DNA of 58,132 nucleotides from Oscillospiraceae bacterium (GCA_015067795.1 SVLU01000011.1:1-58132), one strand, 5' to 3'; positions 45,536 to 54,537 are shown, numbered from the stretch's first letter. The notes: generated from the sequence alone by a model not told the origin. Made by a program: numbers and translations.

Positions 45536-46705
45536 TTACATATCTGTATAAAAATTATTGCTTCTTGTAGTTGTTGCAGGAGGAGCGGGGTCAAGGTTAC
45601 GGTCTGCAATGCCTAAAATCTGTTCAGGTCTGCACCATGGTCTATCCTGGATAGCACTTGTCTCCTCATGGGTAAGACGGCCCTTGTATGCTGTAAGGCT
45701 GCGACGGATAAAGCCGTCACGGACACAAGCTTCCGTAAGACCGTTGTTGAGAATATTAAGCAGCATAGGCAGAGTTTCGGAAGCTAAAGCCACGGATGTG
45801 GAATGAGCTACCGCACCGGGGATATTGCTTACACAGTAGTGGACAACGCCGTTTACCACGTATCTTGGATTATCGTGATGTGTTTCGTGGCTGGACTCTA
45901 TAGCACCCGGGTCATCATTGGAAATGTCAACAAGAACGCTACCGGGCTCCATAAGCTTCAGCATTTCCTTGTCAATAAGGAAGTCCTTACGCTGTTTAGG
46001 CCACTTTACGCAGTTAATTACCATATCAGTCTGAGGCAGCAGGGAGGCAATAGCTTCCTTTGTGCAGTACATTGTATTGATCTTCTGGTTATAGCGATCA
46101 CCTAAGCTGCGGAGAAGACCAACATTTATATCCATAACGGTGACGTTTGCACCAAGAGCGTGGAGTACGGACAAAGCGCCCTGACCAACTACACCGCCGC
46201 CCATGATAAGAACATTCATGCCCGGTGCACCTGCAAAGCCGCCCACAAATTTGCCCTTGCCGCCGTTAATGGTCAGCATACTTTCAAGGCCAAACAGCGC
46301 ACCCTGCTTTCCGGCTGCTTCACAGTTTGGTGAACCGTAGCGGTGGCTGTCCTCTGCGGTGATGGCGATACATTTGCTGTCAAGGATGGCCTGTACCTCC
46401 TCAGGATGGCCTGCCGGATGGATGCAGCAGTAGATCATCTGATCTTCACGGAGGAAGTGGAATTCAGATGGATCGATCTCCTTAACCTTGGCAAGGAATT
46501 CGCACTTCTCCCACATTTCTTCTGCAGTTTCAAGGACTTCTGCACCCATTTTCACATAAGCCTCGTCAGGAAATCCTGCCGCCTTGCCGCAATCCTTCTG
46601 TATATGCACGGAATGACCTGCCGCAACGATGGACGCGATCTCCATAGGGGTGCATATAACCCTGTATTCGCCTTCCTTAATATCCTTTAACACACCGAAA
46701 ATCAT
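45536..46705 (-). CDS. ald: Alanine dehydrogenase
   Basis: A 389-residue NAD-dependent enzyme of the alanine dehydrogenase/PNT family, converting alanine to pyruvate and ammonia reversibly. The N-terminal part reads VLKDIKEGEYRV and has Lys in LAKVKE (near 75) and His in CCIHPAG (near 97), the two catalytic residues. The NAD loop is LIMGGGVVGQGA near 178, and NIPGAVAHSTSVAL near 305 is conserved. The C-terminus is a little longer than in Bacillus Ald (about 378). ATG at 46705 follows GGAGGG. It stands alone. Confidence 0.9.
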   Translation of the reverse strand: MIFGVLKDIKEGEYRVICTPMEIASIVAAGHSVHIQKDCGKAAGFPDEAYVKMGAEVLETAEEMWEKCEFLAKVKEIDPSEFHFLREDQMIYCCIHPAGHPEEVQAILDSKCIAITAEDSHRYGSPNCEAAGKQGALFGLESMLTINGGKGKFVGGFAGAPGMNVLIMGGGVVGQGALSVLHALGANVTVMDINVGLLRSLGDRYNQKINTMYCTKEAIASLLPQTDMVINCVKWPKQRKDFLIDKEMLKLMEPGSVLVDISNDDPGAIESSHETHHDNPRYVVNGVVHYCVSNIPGAVAHSTSVALASETLPMLLNILNNGLTEACVRDGFIRRSLTAYKGRLTHEETSAIQDRPWCRPEQILGIADRNLDPAPPATTTRSNNFYTDM

Positions 46706-46812
46706 GTTTTTCCCTCCTGAGTGTGGTTTTTGGTTTTCTGTAAATAATTATAAATGCTATACATCAGCTTGTCAAACTGATTATGCTTATACTCGCACAA
46801 GACAAAAACCGC

Positions 46813-47478
46813 TCACTTCTTCGCAACAACAATTGGCTGATAAAAGCCCGTTTCTTCCGGGAATTTCCACATCACTTCACTGCAGCCATTAGAAAGAAGC
46901 AGGTTCGTCAGTTCTTGCCTGCGAGTTGCTCTGTATTCACATTCAAACTTGCTAATTATTAAAATTTCACTATCATCTATGATATATTGGGTAAGCTTGT
47001 AATGGTCTTCGTTCCAGTCCCAAGTCTGAAAAGAAACCCTCCGTCCTTTATCGGTCTTGTGAATATAAGGTGGAGAGTACGGCGGTTTATCTATAAGCAA
47101 TGCATCATAATCTCTGATGCTTCCAACAAAAATACCATCCTCTTTAACTTGATTTGCAATGCTTTTTACGGCATTTTCCAACGCTGTGCTTGAAAGCATA
47201 TGCGGCAAGGCGTTATCCATTGCAATGATAATGTCAAACTGTTCTGAAAATGTTTCCGATAAAGCACAGAAGTCAGCGTGTTCAAAACGAATTTTTAAAT
47301 CATTCTTTTCAGCTCGTTTTTTTGCTTCTGCAATCTCACCATCACTTATATCAGAAGCGGTTACATTATATCCAAGGGCGGCAAGTCCGATGGCTTGTGT
47401 TCCAATTCCACAGGCACAGTCAAGAATTTGCACAGTATCATCAAATCCATTTTCCCGAAAAAGCTTGCTTAAAATCAA
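46813..47478 (-). CDS. SAM-dependent methyltransferase, possibly 5'-truncated
   Basis: A class I methyltransferase with motif I ILDCACGIGTQAIGLA, then VTASDISDGEI, HADFCAL and FDIIIAMDNALPH. As called it begins at TTG 47478 with MILSKLFRENGF, which lacks the usual N-terminal helix. The frame stays open upstream to a TGA at 47542-47544 and encodes QYDKLFLDWQATTHEQA, exactly the sort of sequence expected before it, but no ATG, GTG or TTG precedes that stretch. The frame therefore begins about 22 bp after a terminator (47566-47596) without a start codon. It may be a gene whose first codons were deleted, or it may use a non-standard start. Confidence 0.7.
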   Translation of the reverse strand: MILSKLFRENGFDDTVQILDCACGIGTQAIGLAALGYNVTASDISDGEIAEAKKRAEKNDLKIRFEHADFCALSETFSEQFDIIIAMDNALPHMLSSTALENAVKSIANQVKEDGIFVGSIRDYDALLIDKPPYSPPYIHKTDKGRRVSFQTWDWNEDHYKLTQYIIDDSEILIISKFECEYRATRRQELTNLLLSNGCSEVMWKFPEETGFYQPIVVAKK

Positions 47479-47565
47479 AGCTTGTTCGTGTGTTGTGGCT
47501 TGCCAGTCGAGAAACAGCTTATCGTATTGGCACGCGATTTGTCAAGGATATTTTTAGCAAAAATG

Positions 47566-47596
47566 AGAAAAGGCTACCATTCGGGTAGCCTTTTCT
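47566..47596 (-). terminator. Terminator of the zinc-ribbon operon
   Basis: AGAAAAGGCTACC (47566-47578) pairs perfectly with GGTAGCCTTTTCT (47584-47596), 5-nt loop. On the minus strand a T-rich tail (CATTTTTGC) follows. It lies 5 bp after the operon's last gene. Confidence 0.88.
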
Positions 47597-47600
47597 GGTG

Positions 47601-48032
47601 TTATTGCAATTTATGTCCGCACTTACGGCAGAATTTTGCAGTCGGTGTATATTCTGCGCCACAGTCGGGGCAACATGGTTTTATTGAAATAACAACTTCC
47701 GGCTTTTGCTCAGTCTCAACCTTTGTACCAAGAATTTCATTGTCTCGGTCATCGATAGAAGCTAATTCGGTTGAAAGTTGTTCGATCTCAGCTTTCCTTT
47801 GTTTAACCGTTTCCAACTTATCTACTAACGACTGATTAGAGGATTCTCCTTTCAGCCATAAGGCGTACACTTCCTCACCAACATCCATCAGCATTTTTTG
47901 CATATCCGCTGTAAGCGATTCAATGTGCATTTTGATTTTAGATTTTTCAAGAGATGATGATGTCTTTACACTTAATTTTGTTATGGCACGACTCATGGAA
48001 TCGCCTAACTTTTGAAAAGTATCACCAGCCAT
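47601..48032 (-). CDS. Coiled-coil protein with C-terminal zinc ribbon
   Basis: A 143-residue soluble protein. Residues 1-90 are helical and rich in Lys/Glu/Ser (VKTSSSLEKSKIKMHIESL, then LETVKQRKAEIEQLSTEL), suggesting a coiled coil; residues 118-143 form a zinc ribbon, CPDCGAEYTPTAKFCRKCG. This layout, helical bundle plus 'zinc-ribbon' end, occurs in small Firmicutes proteins of unknown role. It overlaps the preceding gene by 11 bp and is the last gene of the operon. It has no membrane span, so it may be the cytoplasmic partner of the two zinc-ribbon membrane proteins encoded upstream. Confidence 0.75.
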   Translation of the reverse strand: MAGDTFQKLGDSMSRAITKLSVKTSSSLEKSKIKMHIESLTADMQKMLMDVGEEVYALWLKGESSNQSLVDKLETVKQRKAEIEQLSTELASIDDRDNEILGTKVETEQKPEVVISIKPCCPDCGAEYTPTAKFCRKCGHKLQ

Positions 48033-50154
48033 ATGTGTACCCTCTGTATTTGCTCTCGAAAACAGGAAGCACGGCTACTACATCGTCGTCAATTTTTCTT
48101 GTTTCTCCATTGTTCCATTCGTGAAGCTCACCCTTGTAGTAGTTCAGGCTGTAATCATACAGATACAGGACTCGTCCATCAGGAGTTACAGAATAGCTAT
48201 GGACATCATCGGCAATCTTCACAGATTCCTCACCATTGTAAACCTTCAAAGTACCGTATGCCTTTTCATCATTCCAATCCGTGAAGTAGAACACTTTGCC
48301 AAGGTCAGAATATACTTCAACATAGTAAACCTCAACATCGTAGTCGATTTTATTCTTGTTGATGTATAGTTCACCCTTACCATCTTTGTAGTCCTTGAAG
48401 TATTTAAGTTCGGTGTCGCTTACGAAGTAGCAGTAACCAGTATAAACATCGCTGTCATACATTTCGGCTTTTCCGACAACGCCATCAGTAATAGAGATAC
48501 AATAGAGTTCGCCATAATTCTTCTCGTTAGGAATATCGTCGATGTAATAAGCAACCGTACCAGAGGAATTGATCCTAAAGTTAGTTGCTTCCTTCTCCTG
48601 CTCTACGACAGTTGCTGTACCCTTAACCGCAATATATCTTTCAGAGGAGGAGAACAAAGCTGCTTCAATCATACTTTCAATATCGTAAATACTTTCAACT
48701 TCGGAAAGCTTTACTTTTTCAAGACTAGATTGATTGTAAGCCTCGTAGGCAATGACGGGCACATCGGAAGCGTAGGTGTAATCAGAGTAATAATAGTAGC
48801 CGCCAACAAAAGCATCAGTAATAGCAATTCCTTCAGAACCATCATAGAAACAGAGGGAATAGCTGGACTGTTCCAAAGTCTCTTCTTCGAGGTCAACTCT
48901 CAACTCATCACGATATTCTTTTGCCCAGTATGCTTCATAGGCAGCCTCGTACTCTGCATACAAACGGTCACATTCAGCTTCATATTCAGCGTATGCCTGC
49001 TCGTATGCTTCGTAAGCTGCATCGTACTCTTCATCGGTATCATAATCCCACCAAGAAGGAGAATCGGGCGAATCAGGATAATCCGGATATGCCGGTTCAG
49101 TAATAGAAGCATCCGCATCCTTCATATCATCAGTCACATAATCCATTAAAGAGATTTCACCGGCCTCGCTGGTCAAATAGTAGATTTCACCGGAGTCGTA
49201 AATCTTGATAACATCGTAAACATCGGAAGCAATCTTTACTTTATCAGCACCCTCAACCTGCTTGTACAAAGACCCATCCTTAATGTAGTAGACAGTTGTA
49301 AAGTCTGCGGTTAAATACTCCAAAGAAGAAACTTCACTTGCAATCTTTTCTTTGTCCTTATCTGCATATTTCAGATAGATGCTGCCTTCGGAATTGATGT
49401 AACCAATCTTATTGCCATCGTCAGAGACTTCAAAACCGTTAACCTCGCTTGCGATTTTATCCTTGGAGTCCTCGCCAACATTGTACTGATATAGATTTCC
49501 TTCCTCACCCTTGAGATAAGTTACAAGAGTTGCGGAGCTGTTCACAGTATAAGACACCACGCTGGAATCGATTTTAATAGCTTCAGCTTCGGGGTTGCCA
49601 ACCTCTCTGTAATAGAGATTAAATCCGTCATCGTCTCCAACTTTATCAGGGAAGAAAATGTATTTGCCATCTTCGCTCATGCAAGTATAGAGACCAAGAT
49701 AGTAACTAGAATCAGCCAAATCCTCATCATCAACATCGTCGGTGTCAACCAAGCGGGAGGTAAGTTGCCAAGATTCGCTGTCTTCCTTCAAATTTGTAAA
49801 GAAGATTTCGCTATCTTTTAAATAGAGCGCATAGTTATTTTCTCCTTTTCTACTGTCACCGCCGGAAAACAGAGAAATCACGAGAATCAGAACGGCAACA
49901 ACGGCTACACCGATTCCACCAAACATAATGGCTTTCTTGGGGAGTTTCTTTTTCTCGACAGGATCTGCTGCAGGCTGCTCCTCAGCAGGAGTTTCAGTAA
50001 TCGAAGCTCCGCAACTCTGGCAAAATGCAAACTCAGTACTTGTCTGCGTACCACAGTTTGAGCAGAAAATTGTTTCAAATACTTGAGTTCCGCAATTGTC
50101 GCAGAATTTGGCACCTTCGCTCAATTCTTTGTTGCACTTGGGGCACGTTATCAT
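48022..50154 (-). CDS. Zinc-ribbon membrane protein with extracytoplasmic beta-propeller-like domain
   Basis: A 710-residue protein. Two zinc ribbons lie at the N-terminus (Cys4, 7, 18, 21 and Cys31, 34, 45, 48), followed by a membrane span at 76-96. The rest, outside, is built of short repeated strands such as SEIFFTNLKED, GNLYQYNVGED, SIYLKYADKDKE and GSLYKQVEGAD, which resemble the DUF5050/TolB-like beta-propeller. An unusual Asp/Ser/Pro then Tyr/Glu/Ala-rich insert (YEAYEQAYAEYEAE and similar, about residues 355-420) interrupts it. The function is unknown. ATG at 50154 follows GGAGGACG. Upstream and downstream genes also encode zinc ribbons, so shared regulation or assembly is likely. Confidence 0.75.
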   Translation of the reverse strand: MITCPKCNKELSEGAKFCDNCGTQVFETIFCSNCGTQTSTEFAFCQSCGASITETPAEEQPAADPVEKKKLPKKAIMFGGIGVAVVAVLILVISLFSGGDSRKGENNYALYLKDSEIFFTNLKEDSESWQLTSRLVDTDDVDDEDLADSSYYLGLYTCMSEDGKYIFFPDKVGDDDGFNLYYREVGNPEAEAIKIDSSVVSYTVNSSATLVTYLKGEEGNLYQYNVGEDSKDKIASEVNGFEVSDDGNKIGYINSEGSIYLKYADKDKEKIASEVSSLEYLTADFTTVYYIKDGSLYKQVEGADKVKIASDVYDVIKIYDSGEIYYLTSEAGEISLMDYVTDDMKDADASITEPAYPDYPDSPDSPSWWDYDTDEEYDAAYEAYEQAYAEYEAECDRLYAEYEAAYEAYWAKEYRDELRVDLEEETLEQSSYSLCFYDGSEGIAITDAFVGGYYYYSDYTYASDVPVIAYEAYNQSSLEKVKLSEVESIYDIESMIEAALFSSSERYIAVKGTATVVEQEKEATNFRINSSGTVAYYIDDIPNEKNYGELYCISITDGVVGKAEMYDSDVYTGYCYFVSDTELKYFKDYKDGKGELYINKNKIDYDVEVYYVEVYSDLGKVFYFTDWNDEKAYGTLKVYNGEESVKIADDVHSYSVTPDGRVLYLYDYSLNYYKGELHEWNNGETRKIDDDVVAVLPVFESKYRGYTYGW

Positions 50155-50245
50155 TATGTCGTCCTCCTTGGTTTATATAGTACAATTTTAATTAGATGGT
50201 TTCGGTTTAGAGCCACTACAAAAGGCAGAAATAAGACCCTGTAGC

Positions 50246-50773
50246 TTATTGTGTTTCCTCTGGAAAGGTAGTTTCCGATGATGAATCTGTAGTTTCCGTT
50301 GAAGGGGGTACATCTACTTCTTCATCAATAGGAGCGGAGGAATCAGAACTTTCTTCTTTCCCACTGTCCTTGTTTTCGGAGTGTTCTTCGGTTTCCAACG
50401 TTTCGGTCAGTCCTTCCGAAAAACTGGTCCACTTAAAGTTGTTATTGGATATAAGCGATTCAAGGGTAACAACACCTCTTGCCGTTAAGAAACCCAGTAT
50501 GCTACCGGCCACAAAGGCGAACAGAACAAAGACAAGTAGCACTTTTGATGATGTGCATTTGTTTTTAGACTCGTTTCTTGTACTCACCTTTTGAGGAGCC
50601 TCACCAATCTCAGAAGAAGCGTTATTAACGCTCTCAGATACTTCGATTTTTAGCTCATCAGCCGGAGGAGCAGGTGATGCTTCTTTCAAAGGTTTTTGGG
50701 GAATCTGCTTGCCACAAAAACCACAAAATAAAGCATCGTCTTTAATTTCCTTGCTACAATACGGACACTTCAA
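50246..50773 (-). CDS. Small zinc-ribbon membrane protein with acidic Ser/Thr/Glu-rich tail
   Basis: A 175-residue protein. The N-terminus is a zinc ribbon (CPYCSKEIKDDALFCGFCG); a Pro/Ser-rich linker follows, one membrane span at about 77-98 (KVLLVFVLFAFVAGSILGF), and a low-complexity acidic tail (SSDSSAPIDEEVDVPPSTET). With the ribbon inside, the tail would be outside, perhaps embedded in the cell wall. It starts with TTG at 50773, 7 bp after GGGGTGAT. It lies 18 bp after the large secreted protein gene, in the same operon. Function unknown. Confidence 0.75.
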   Translation of the reverse strand: MKCPYCSKEIKDDALFCGFCGKQIPQKPLKEASPAPPADELKIEVSESVNNASSEIGEAPQKVSTRNESKNKCTSSKVLLVFVLFAFVAGSILGFLTARGVVTLESLISNNNFKWTSFSEGLTETLETEEHSENKDSGKEESSDSSAPIDEEVDVPPSTETTDSSSETTFPEETQ

Positions 50774-50791
50774 TTTTCATCACCCCTTTCC

Positions 50792-53791
50792 TTATGCCGC
50801 AGGCTTAGTATTTGAAATCGTGTTGATCGGAAGAATACGTCCATTTCTTGCAATCTCAAATACAGTCCAGTAAGTACCAACTTGATCGGTAGGCACATTG
50901 TATTCAGCGACTTGAACACTTCCAACAAACACTCGTACAACAGCTCCAGAGAAACTCAATGCAGTTGAACTCGACGAATTGCGATTAGAATAGTTATGAA
51001 CGGCATAAGTATATGTGCCATAAATATTCTCCAAAATTGTAATTGTTTCCGGTCCATAACTCGATGTATCATCGACATCCAAGTTTGCCATTTCAACTCC
51101 GTCGTAATGATATTCCTTATCGCTGTAATAAACATTGAAAGTACCATTAGACGGTGTTCGCCCAATCAAGTGAGAGTCAAGGTCGGACGGAGAAGAACCC
51201 CACGTCAAGACAATTCTGATTTCATCCTCATTCAATGTTGGAGTAATTGTAAAATCAAAGTCGCTTCTCTCAGCATCGGACAAAACGATGATGTTCGTAT
51301 ATCCAGTTACATATCCGTGCCGGGATGCTTCAACAGTATAATATCCAACCGGCATATTTTCGATGGTATATCGACCGGAGGAAGATGTTGTTGTTTCATA
51401 CTCACAGTACGGACCGCTTGTGTTGTTCCAATCATTACGCAGTTTGATGGTTACATTGCTTAGACCCTTTCCGTCAAGAGCGTTCATAACAGTACCACCT
51501 GCACTTCCCAAACCAGACTGACTGTTATCCATTAGCAGGATGTGTTCAGTATATTTAATCTCGTCATCAGCGACAGTTTGGCTCGACGTAAGTGTTCTAT
51601 AACCGTCAGCACTTATAACCAATGTGTAATTGCCTTTGGCTATATTAAAACTAAATTTTCCGCTTTCATCCGTTTTAATGGTACTCAACGGGGTAGTAGT
51701 ATTGGAACCGGAATACAGTTTGACAGTTGCCCCTTCAAGTTCACTTGTTGAAGCATCAGTATCATATGCAGATACTTTACCTTCAAGGACGCTACCCGAA
51801 ATTAGAACACGGAAAGTCGTGCTATAGGTCTTGCCATCTGTATGCAGATAGGTCGCAGTAATATAAACACCACTTGAAGCAGTAGCATCCGGCAACGTAA
51901 TTTTTCCGTTATCCACTTTCAGCTTTGTTCCATCGTTTGCCACAAATTTTACATCGTCCAGCGACAATTTTTCTGTATCTGTATTTCCTCCTTTGACGTC
52001 AAAGTACTCAAAGAGAATGTCGGGAACGGAAACTACTTTGTCAACAGCACGAACGGTGCTGGCGTTGACACTCAGCCCCATTGCGATTTTTTTGTTACCA
52101 AATGTCAGCTCATCAATAGGGAATTTCTTTTCTACAAGCTCATAGGAAAACTCAAATTTCTTTACAAGAACATTCAATGTAGCATTGATATTTGCACCGA
52201 AGTAAACTCCTGGTTCAAAGTAACTGTACAAGAAATTATTGCCGTCGATTTCATCCAATTCGGATATTGGGAATGTAACATATAAGTCTGCATACAAACC
52301 GACTTGTGGATCAAGATTGATGTTTGCAATCTTATCATTTATTAAAGTTGCCTTGATTACAAGTTTAATGCCAGCTTTCGCCTTTGCTTTACCACTCAAA
52401 GACAAAGTGATGTCTCTGCTACTACGATATGTATTGGAGTACGCTTCAAAATCATCTCTAATAAAGCAAATACCAACTGTGTAAACTGTCTCATTCGATT
52501 GACCAATCGTGACATCTGCCGCAACATCTAATTTAGCAAACAGCTTAATCTCCGTGCTGAAATACAAACCAGGAACGGACGGAATAGGGAGCTTCCAATC
52601 AAACAGCTTTATCTCTCCGCCGGTCACATCTGCGGTAAGATTATTTAGTTTCTCGGTGATCTTCTTTACATTTTTGTGGTAGTCAACCAAATTAGCAAAC
52701 TTATTCTTTTCAGAGAACAAGCCTTCTAAATCACTGTCTTTTTTCCACTCGTCTGTATAAAGAGAAATATCAACCTCCCAAGAAAAATCAGTTGCTACCG
52801 CGGCAGACAAATCCCAATTTGTGATTCCTTGAATATTGCATTTGGTCGATAACCCAACTTCTGCAGAAAGGGTTATGCTGACCTGCTGATTACGCAATTC
52901 GCCAATCCCAAACAAACCATTTTCGCCGGGTTCAAGTGTTATTGTAATTTCAATCTCTATAGAATTCTTATCATTGTCGGGTGTGATTTTCACATCAAAT
53001 TTCCCGTCTCTTGGAGTTTCTGCTGCATAAGCTGTTAACATCAAAGAACTAAAAAAACTACTCTGCTTTACATTTTCGATTATTTCTATTTCAAGGTCTG
53101 GATTGGATACAATATCGTCAACATCCCAAACATACTCGCCATACACTTCCAGGTCGGAGTAGATTTCATCAATTGCGGGATCAGTAACAGTAGCTGTTCC
53201 ATCACTATTTACTTCAGTCACTTTATAAACAACATACTCATTATTTGCATCTTGACCGAAAATAATATCGCCAGCGTTTACACTGATATCTCCAATGTTT
53301 AGTGTGTTGTCAATTACATCTTCGATGGCAGTATCAACTTTTACTACAGCATCAGTAAACTCATACTTTTCAACTGCTTCTTTGTCGATGCTAAAAACTA
53401 AAGATCTGGCATCTTTTAAGTCTTCCGCTTCAAAGGATACTCCGTCAGGTAAAGAGAGCGTATATTTCACTCCGGCTTCATAGCCGCCGGAAGGAGGGAG
53501 AATATCGTAGCACCCCTTGGCGGCTTTTTGCGTATTTGTCTGGATTGAATTGTTATCGTCATCTACAAGTGAATAAGAAAGTGCCGAATCTTTTTCACAA
53601 CGAACTCTAAAAATAATATCTCTATCGACTTTCTGTAGATAATAGCACGAGAGATTTTCATCAAAGACAGCTAAATCTTCACTATCAAATTCGTATGTTC
53701 CTTGGTTGAATAAGTGCCAGCTTCCTACAAACGAACCGGCAAACACAGTCAGAACAAGAATTATGGAAAGTATTCTTGTTAGATGTTTCAT
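50792..53791 (-). CDS. Large secreted protein with carboxypeptidase-regulatory-like repeats and YfaP-like domain
   Basis: A 999-residue protein with an N-terminal signal peptide (MKHLTRILSIILVLTVFAGS). The first ~650 residues are beta-rich and unrecognised. Two carboxypeptidase-regulatory-like (CarboxypepD_reg) repeats follow at about 662-755 (LEGATVKLYSGSNTTTP, DESGKFSFNIAKGNYTL) and 765-850 (GLSNVTIKLRNDW, SSGRYTIENMPVGYYTV). The C-terminus at 859-965 (IRIVLTWGSSPSDLDSHLIG) resembles the YfaP family. No sortase motif or membrane anchor is visible at the end, so it is probably released or held by its partners. ATG at 53791 follows AAGGGGGTGGGAG; a GTG at 53800 is possible. It is the largest gene of the operon. 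Confidence 0.75.
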   Translation of the reverse strand: MKHLTRILSIILVLTVFAGSFVGSWHLFNQGTYEFDSEDLAVFDENLSCYYLQKVDRDIIFRVRCEKDSALSYSLVDDDNNSIQTNTQKAAKGCYDILPPSGGYEAGVKYTLSLPDGVSFEAEDLKDARSLVFSIDKEAVEKYEFTDAVVKVDTAIEDVIDNTLNIGDISVNAGDIIFGQDANNEYVVYKVTEVNSDGTATVTDPAIDEIYSDLEVYGEYVWDVDDIVSNPDLEIEIIENVKQSSFFSSLMLTAYAAETPRDGKFDVKITPDNDKNSIEIEITITLEPGENGLFGIGELRNQQVSITLSAEVGLSTKCNIQGITNWDLSAAVATDFSWEVDISLYTDEWKKDSDLEGLFSEKNKFANLVDYHKNVKKITEKLNNLTADVTGGEIKLFDWKLPIPSVPGLYFSTEIKLFAKLDVAADVTIGQSNETVYTVGICFIRDDFEAYSNTYRSSRDITLSLSGKAKAKAGIKLVIKATLINDKIANINLDPQVGLYADLYVTFPISELDEIDGNNFLYSYFEPGVYFGANINATLNVLVKKFEFSYELVEKKFPIDELTFGNKKIAMGLSVNASTVRAVDKVVSVPDILFEYFDVKGGNTDTEKLSLDDVKFVANDGTKLKVDNGKITLPDATASSGVYITATYLHTDGKTYSTTFRVLISGSVLEGKVSAYDTDASTSELEGATVKLYSGSNTTTPLSTIKTDESGKFSFNIAKGNYTLVISADGYRTLTSSQTVADDEIKYTEHILLMDNSQSGLGSAGGTVMNALDGKGLSNVTIKLRNDWNNTSGPYCEYETTTSSSGRYTIENMPVGYYTVEASRHGYVTGYTNIIVLSDAERSDFDFTITPTLNEDEIRIVLTWGSSPSDLDSHLIGRTPSNGTFNVYYSDKEYHYDGVEMANLDVDDTSSYGPETITILENIYGTYTYAVHNYSNRNSSSSTALSFSGAVVRVFVGSVQVAEYNVPTDQVGTYWTVFEIARNGRILPINTISNTKPAA

Positions 53792-53810
53792 TTCTCCCAC
53801 CCCCTTATAT

Positions 53811-54167
53811 TTATATTGTTTGAATTGTTACAACTATTGCGATTACAACAAGTATCGCAACTACCAAATAATTGGCAAAAGTAGGCTTAATAAATGAATC
53901 GCCTGGATTTTGATTGTTATAAGCAACCTTCATCTTTTGTCCAGTATGATATGACGAAGATCTATTGTGACTTTTTACCGTATATAGTTCGCCGCTCACC
54001 TCATATTCTACATAGGCATAGTAGGTCGGCTTTTTTTCGCCGGAATCATATTTGTGTTCTACAGAAACAACTACACCCGTTGTAGTTGTTTGATTTTTCA
54101 CTATCTTGAACATGCCTGTTAGTGCTGCAGCAAAGATTGCTACAATGAGTATTGCTAATCCCGGCAT
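53811..54167 (-). CDS. DUF3592-like membrane protein
   Basis: A 118-residue protein with one span at each end (MPGLAILIVAIFAAALTG and YLVVAILVVIAIVVTI) and a beta-rich loop of about 70 residues between (VVSVEHKYDSGEKKPTYYAY, then HTGQKMKVAYNNQNP). The layout and the GxxMKVxYNxxNP-type ending of the loop are typical of DUF3592 proteins. Function unknown. ATG at 54167 lies 6 bp after AGGAGG; an upstream in-frame ATG at 54215 has no ribosome site. It is 19 bp upstream of the large secreted protein gene. Confidence 0.78.
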   Translation of the reverse strand: MPGLAILIVAIFAAALTGMFKIVKNQTTTTGVVVSVEHKYDSGEKKPTYYAYVEYEVSGELYTVKSHNRSSSYHTGQKMKVAYNNQNPGDSFIKPTFANYLVVAILVVIAIVVTIQTI

Positions 54168-54279
54168 AATTTCCTCCTGAAGTTGCAATTTGCAATACAT
54201 TGTCAAAATGTACACCTTTCGACAATGGTTAGATTGGATTTTGTAGAATTAGGTGACACCATTGCCAAAGGCAATAGCA

Positions 54280-54390
54280 TTAAAAATTCTTGTCGAAAAC
54301 CTTTGAATTTTCAGTCTTTTCTTGCAAGTAAATTAAAAGAGCAACTACGCCAATGATCACAAAAAGTGGAAACCCTCCAGCTGAATCCAT
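54280..54390 (-). CDS. Single-pass membrane peptide, 36 residues
   Basis: An open frame too short for usual gene calling. It encodes MDSAGGFPLFVIIGVVALLI followed by YLQEKTENSKVFDKNF: a hydrophobic span at residues 7-21 and a charged tail. The ATG at 54390 follows AAAAGGAATGG at about 10 bp. It is the first frame after the strong promoter at 54480-54508 and lies 112 bp before the DUF3592-like gene. Its position, membrane span and ribosome site support a real small protein. Confidence 0.55.
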   Translation of the reverse strand: MDSAGGFPLFVIIGVVALLIYLQEKTENSKVFDKNF

Positions 54391-54479
54391 TTAAACCATT
54401 CCTTTTCTTTTTACGTTTTGGTGGATAGCAAGGTACAGTTTGCTAACCACACGAAATATGTCGAAATTATGTACATATT

Positions 54480-54508
54480 ATTATATTAACAAACATTGAA
54501 TTTTTCAA
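54480..54508 (-). promoter_or_regulatory. Promoter of the zinc-ribbon operon
   Basis: On the minus strand: TTGAAA (54508-54503), exactly 17-bp spacer, TATAAT (54485-54480). It lies 30 bp beyond the stop of the resolvase gene, so the operon can be expressed separately from the mobile-element genes. Confidence 0.8.
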
Positions 54509-54537
54509 GTATTAGGTGGCTGATAATGTGTACTTCT

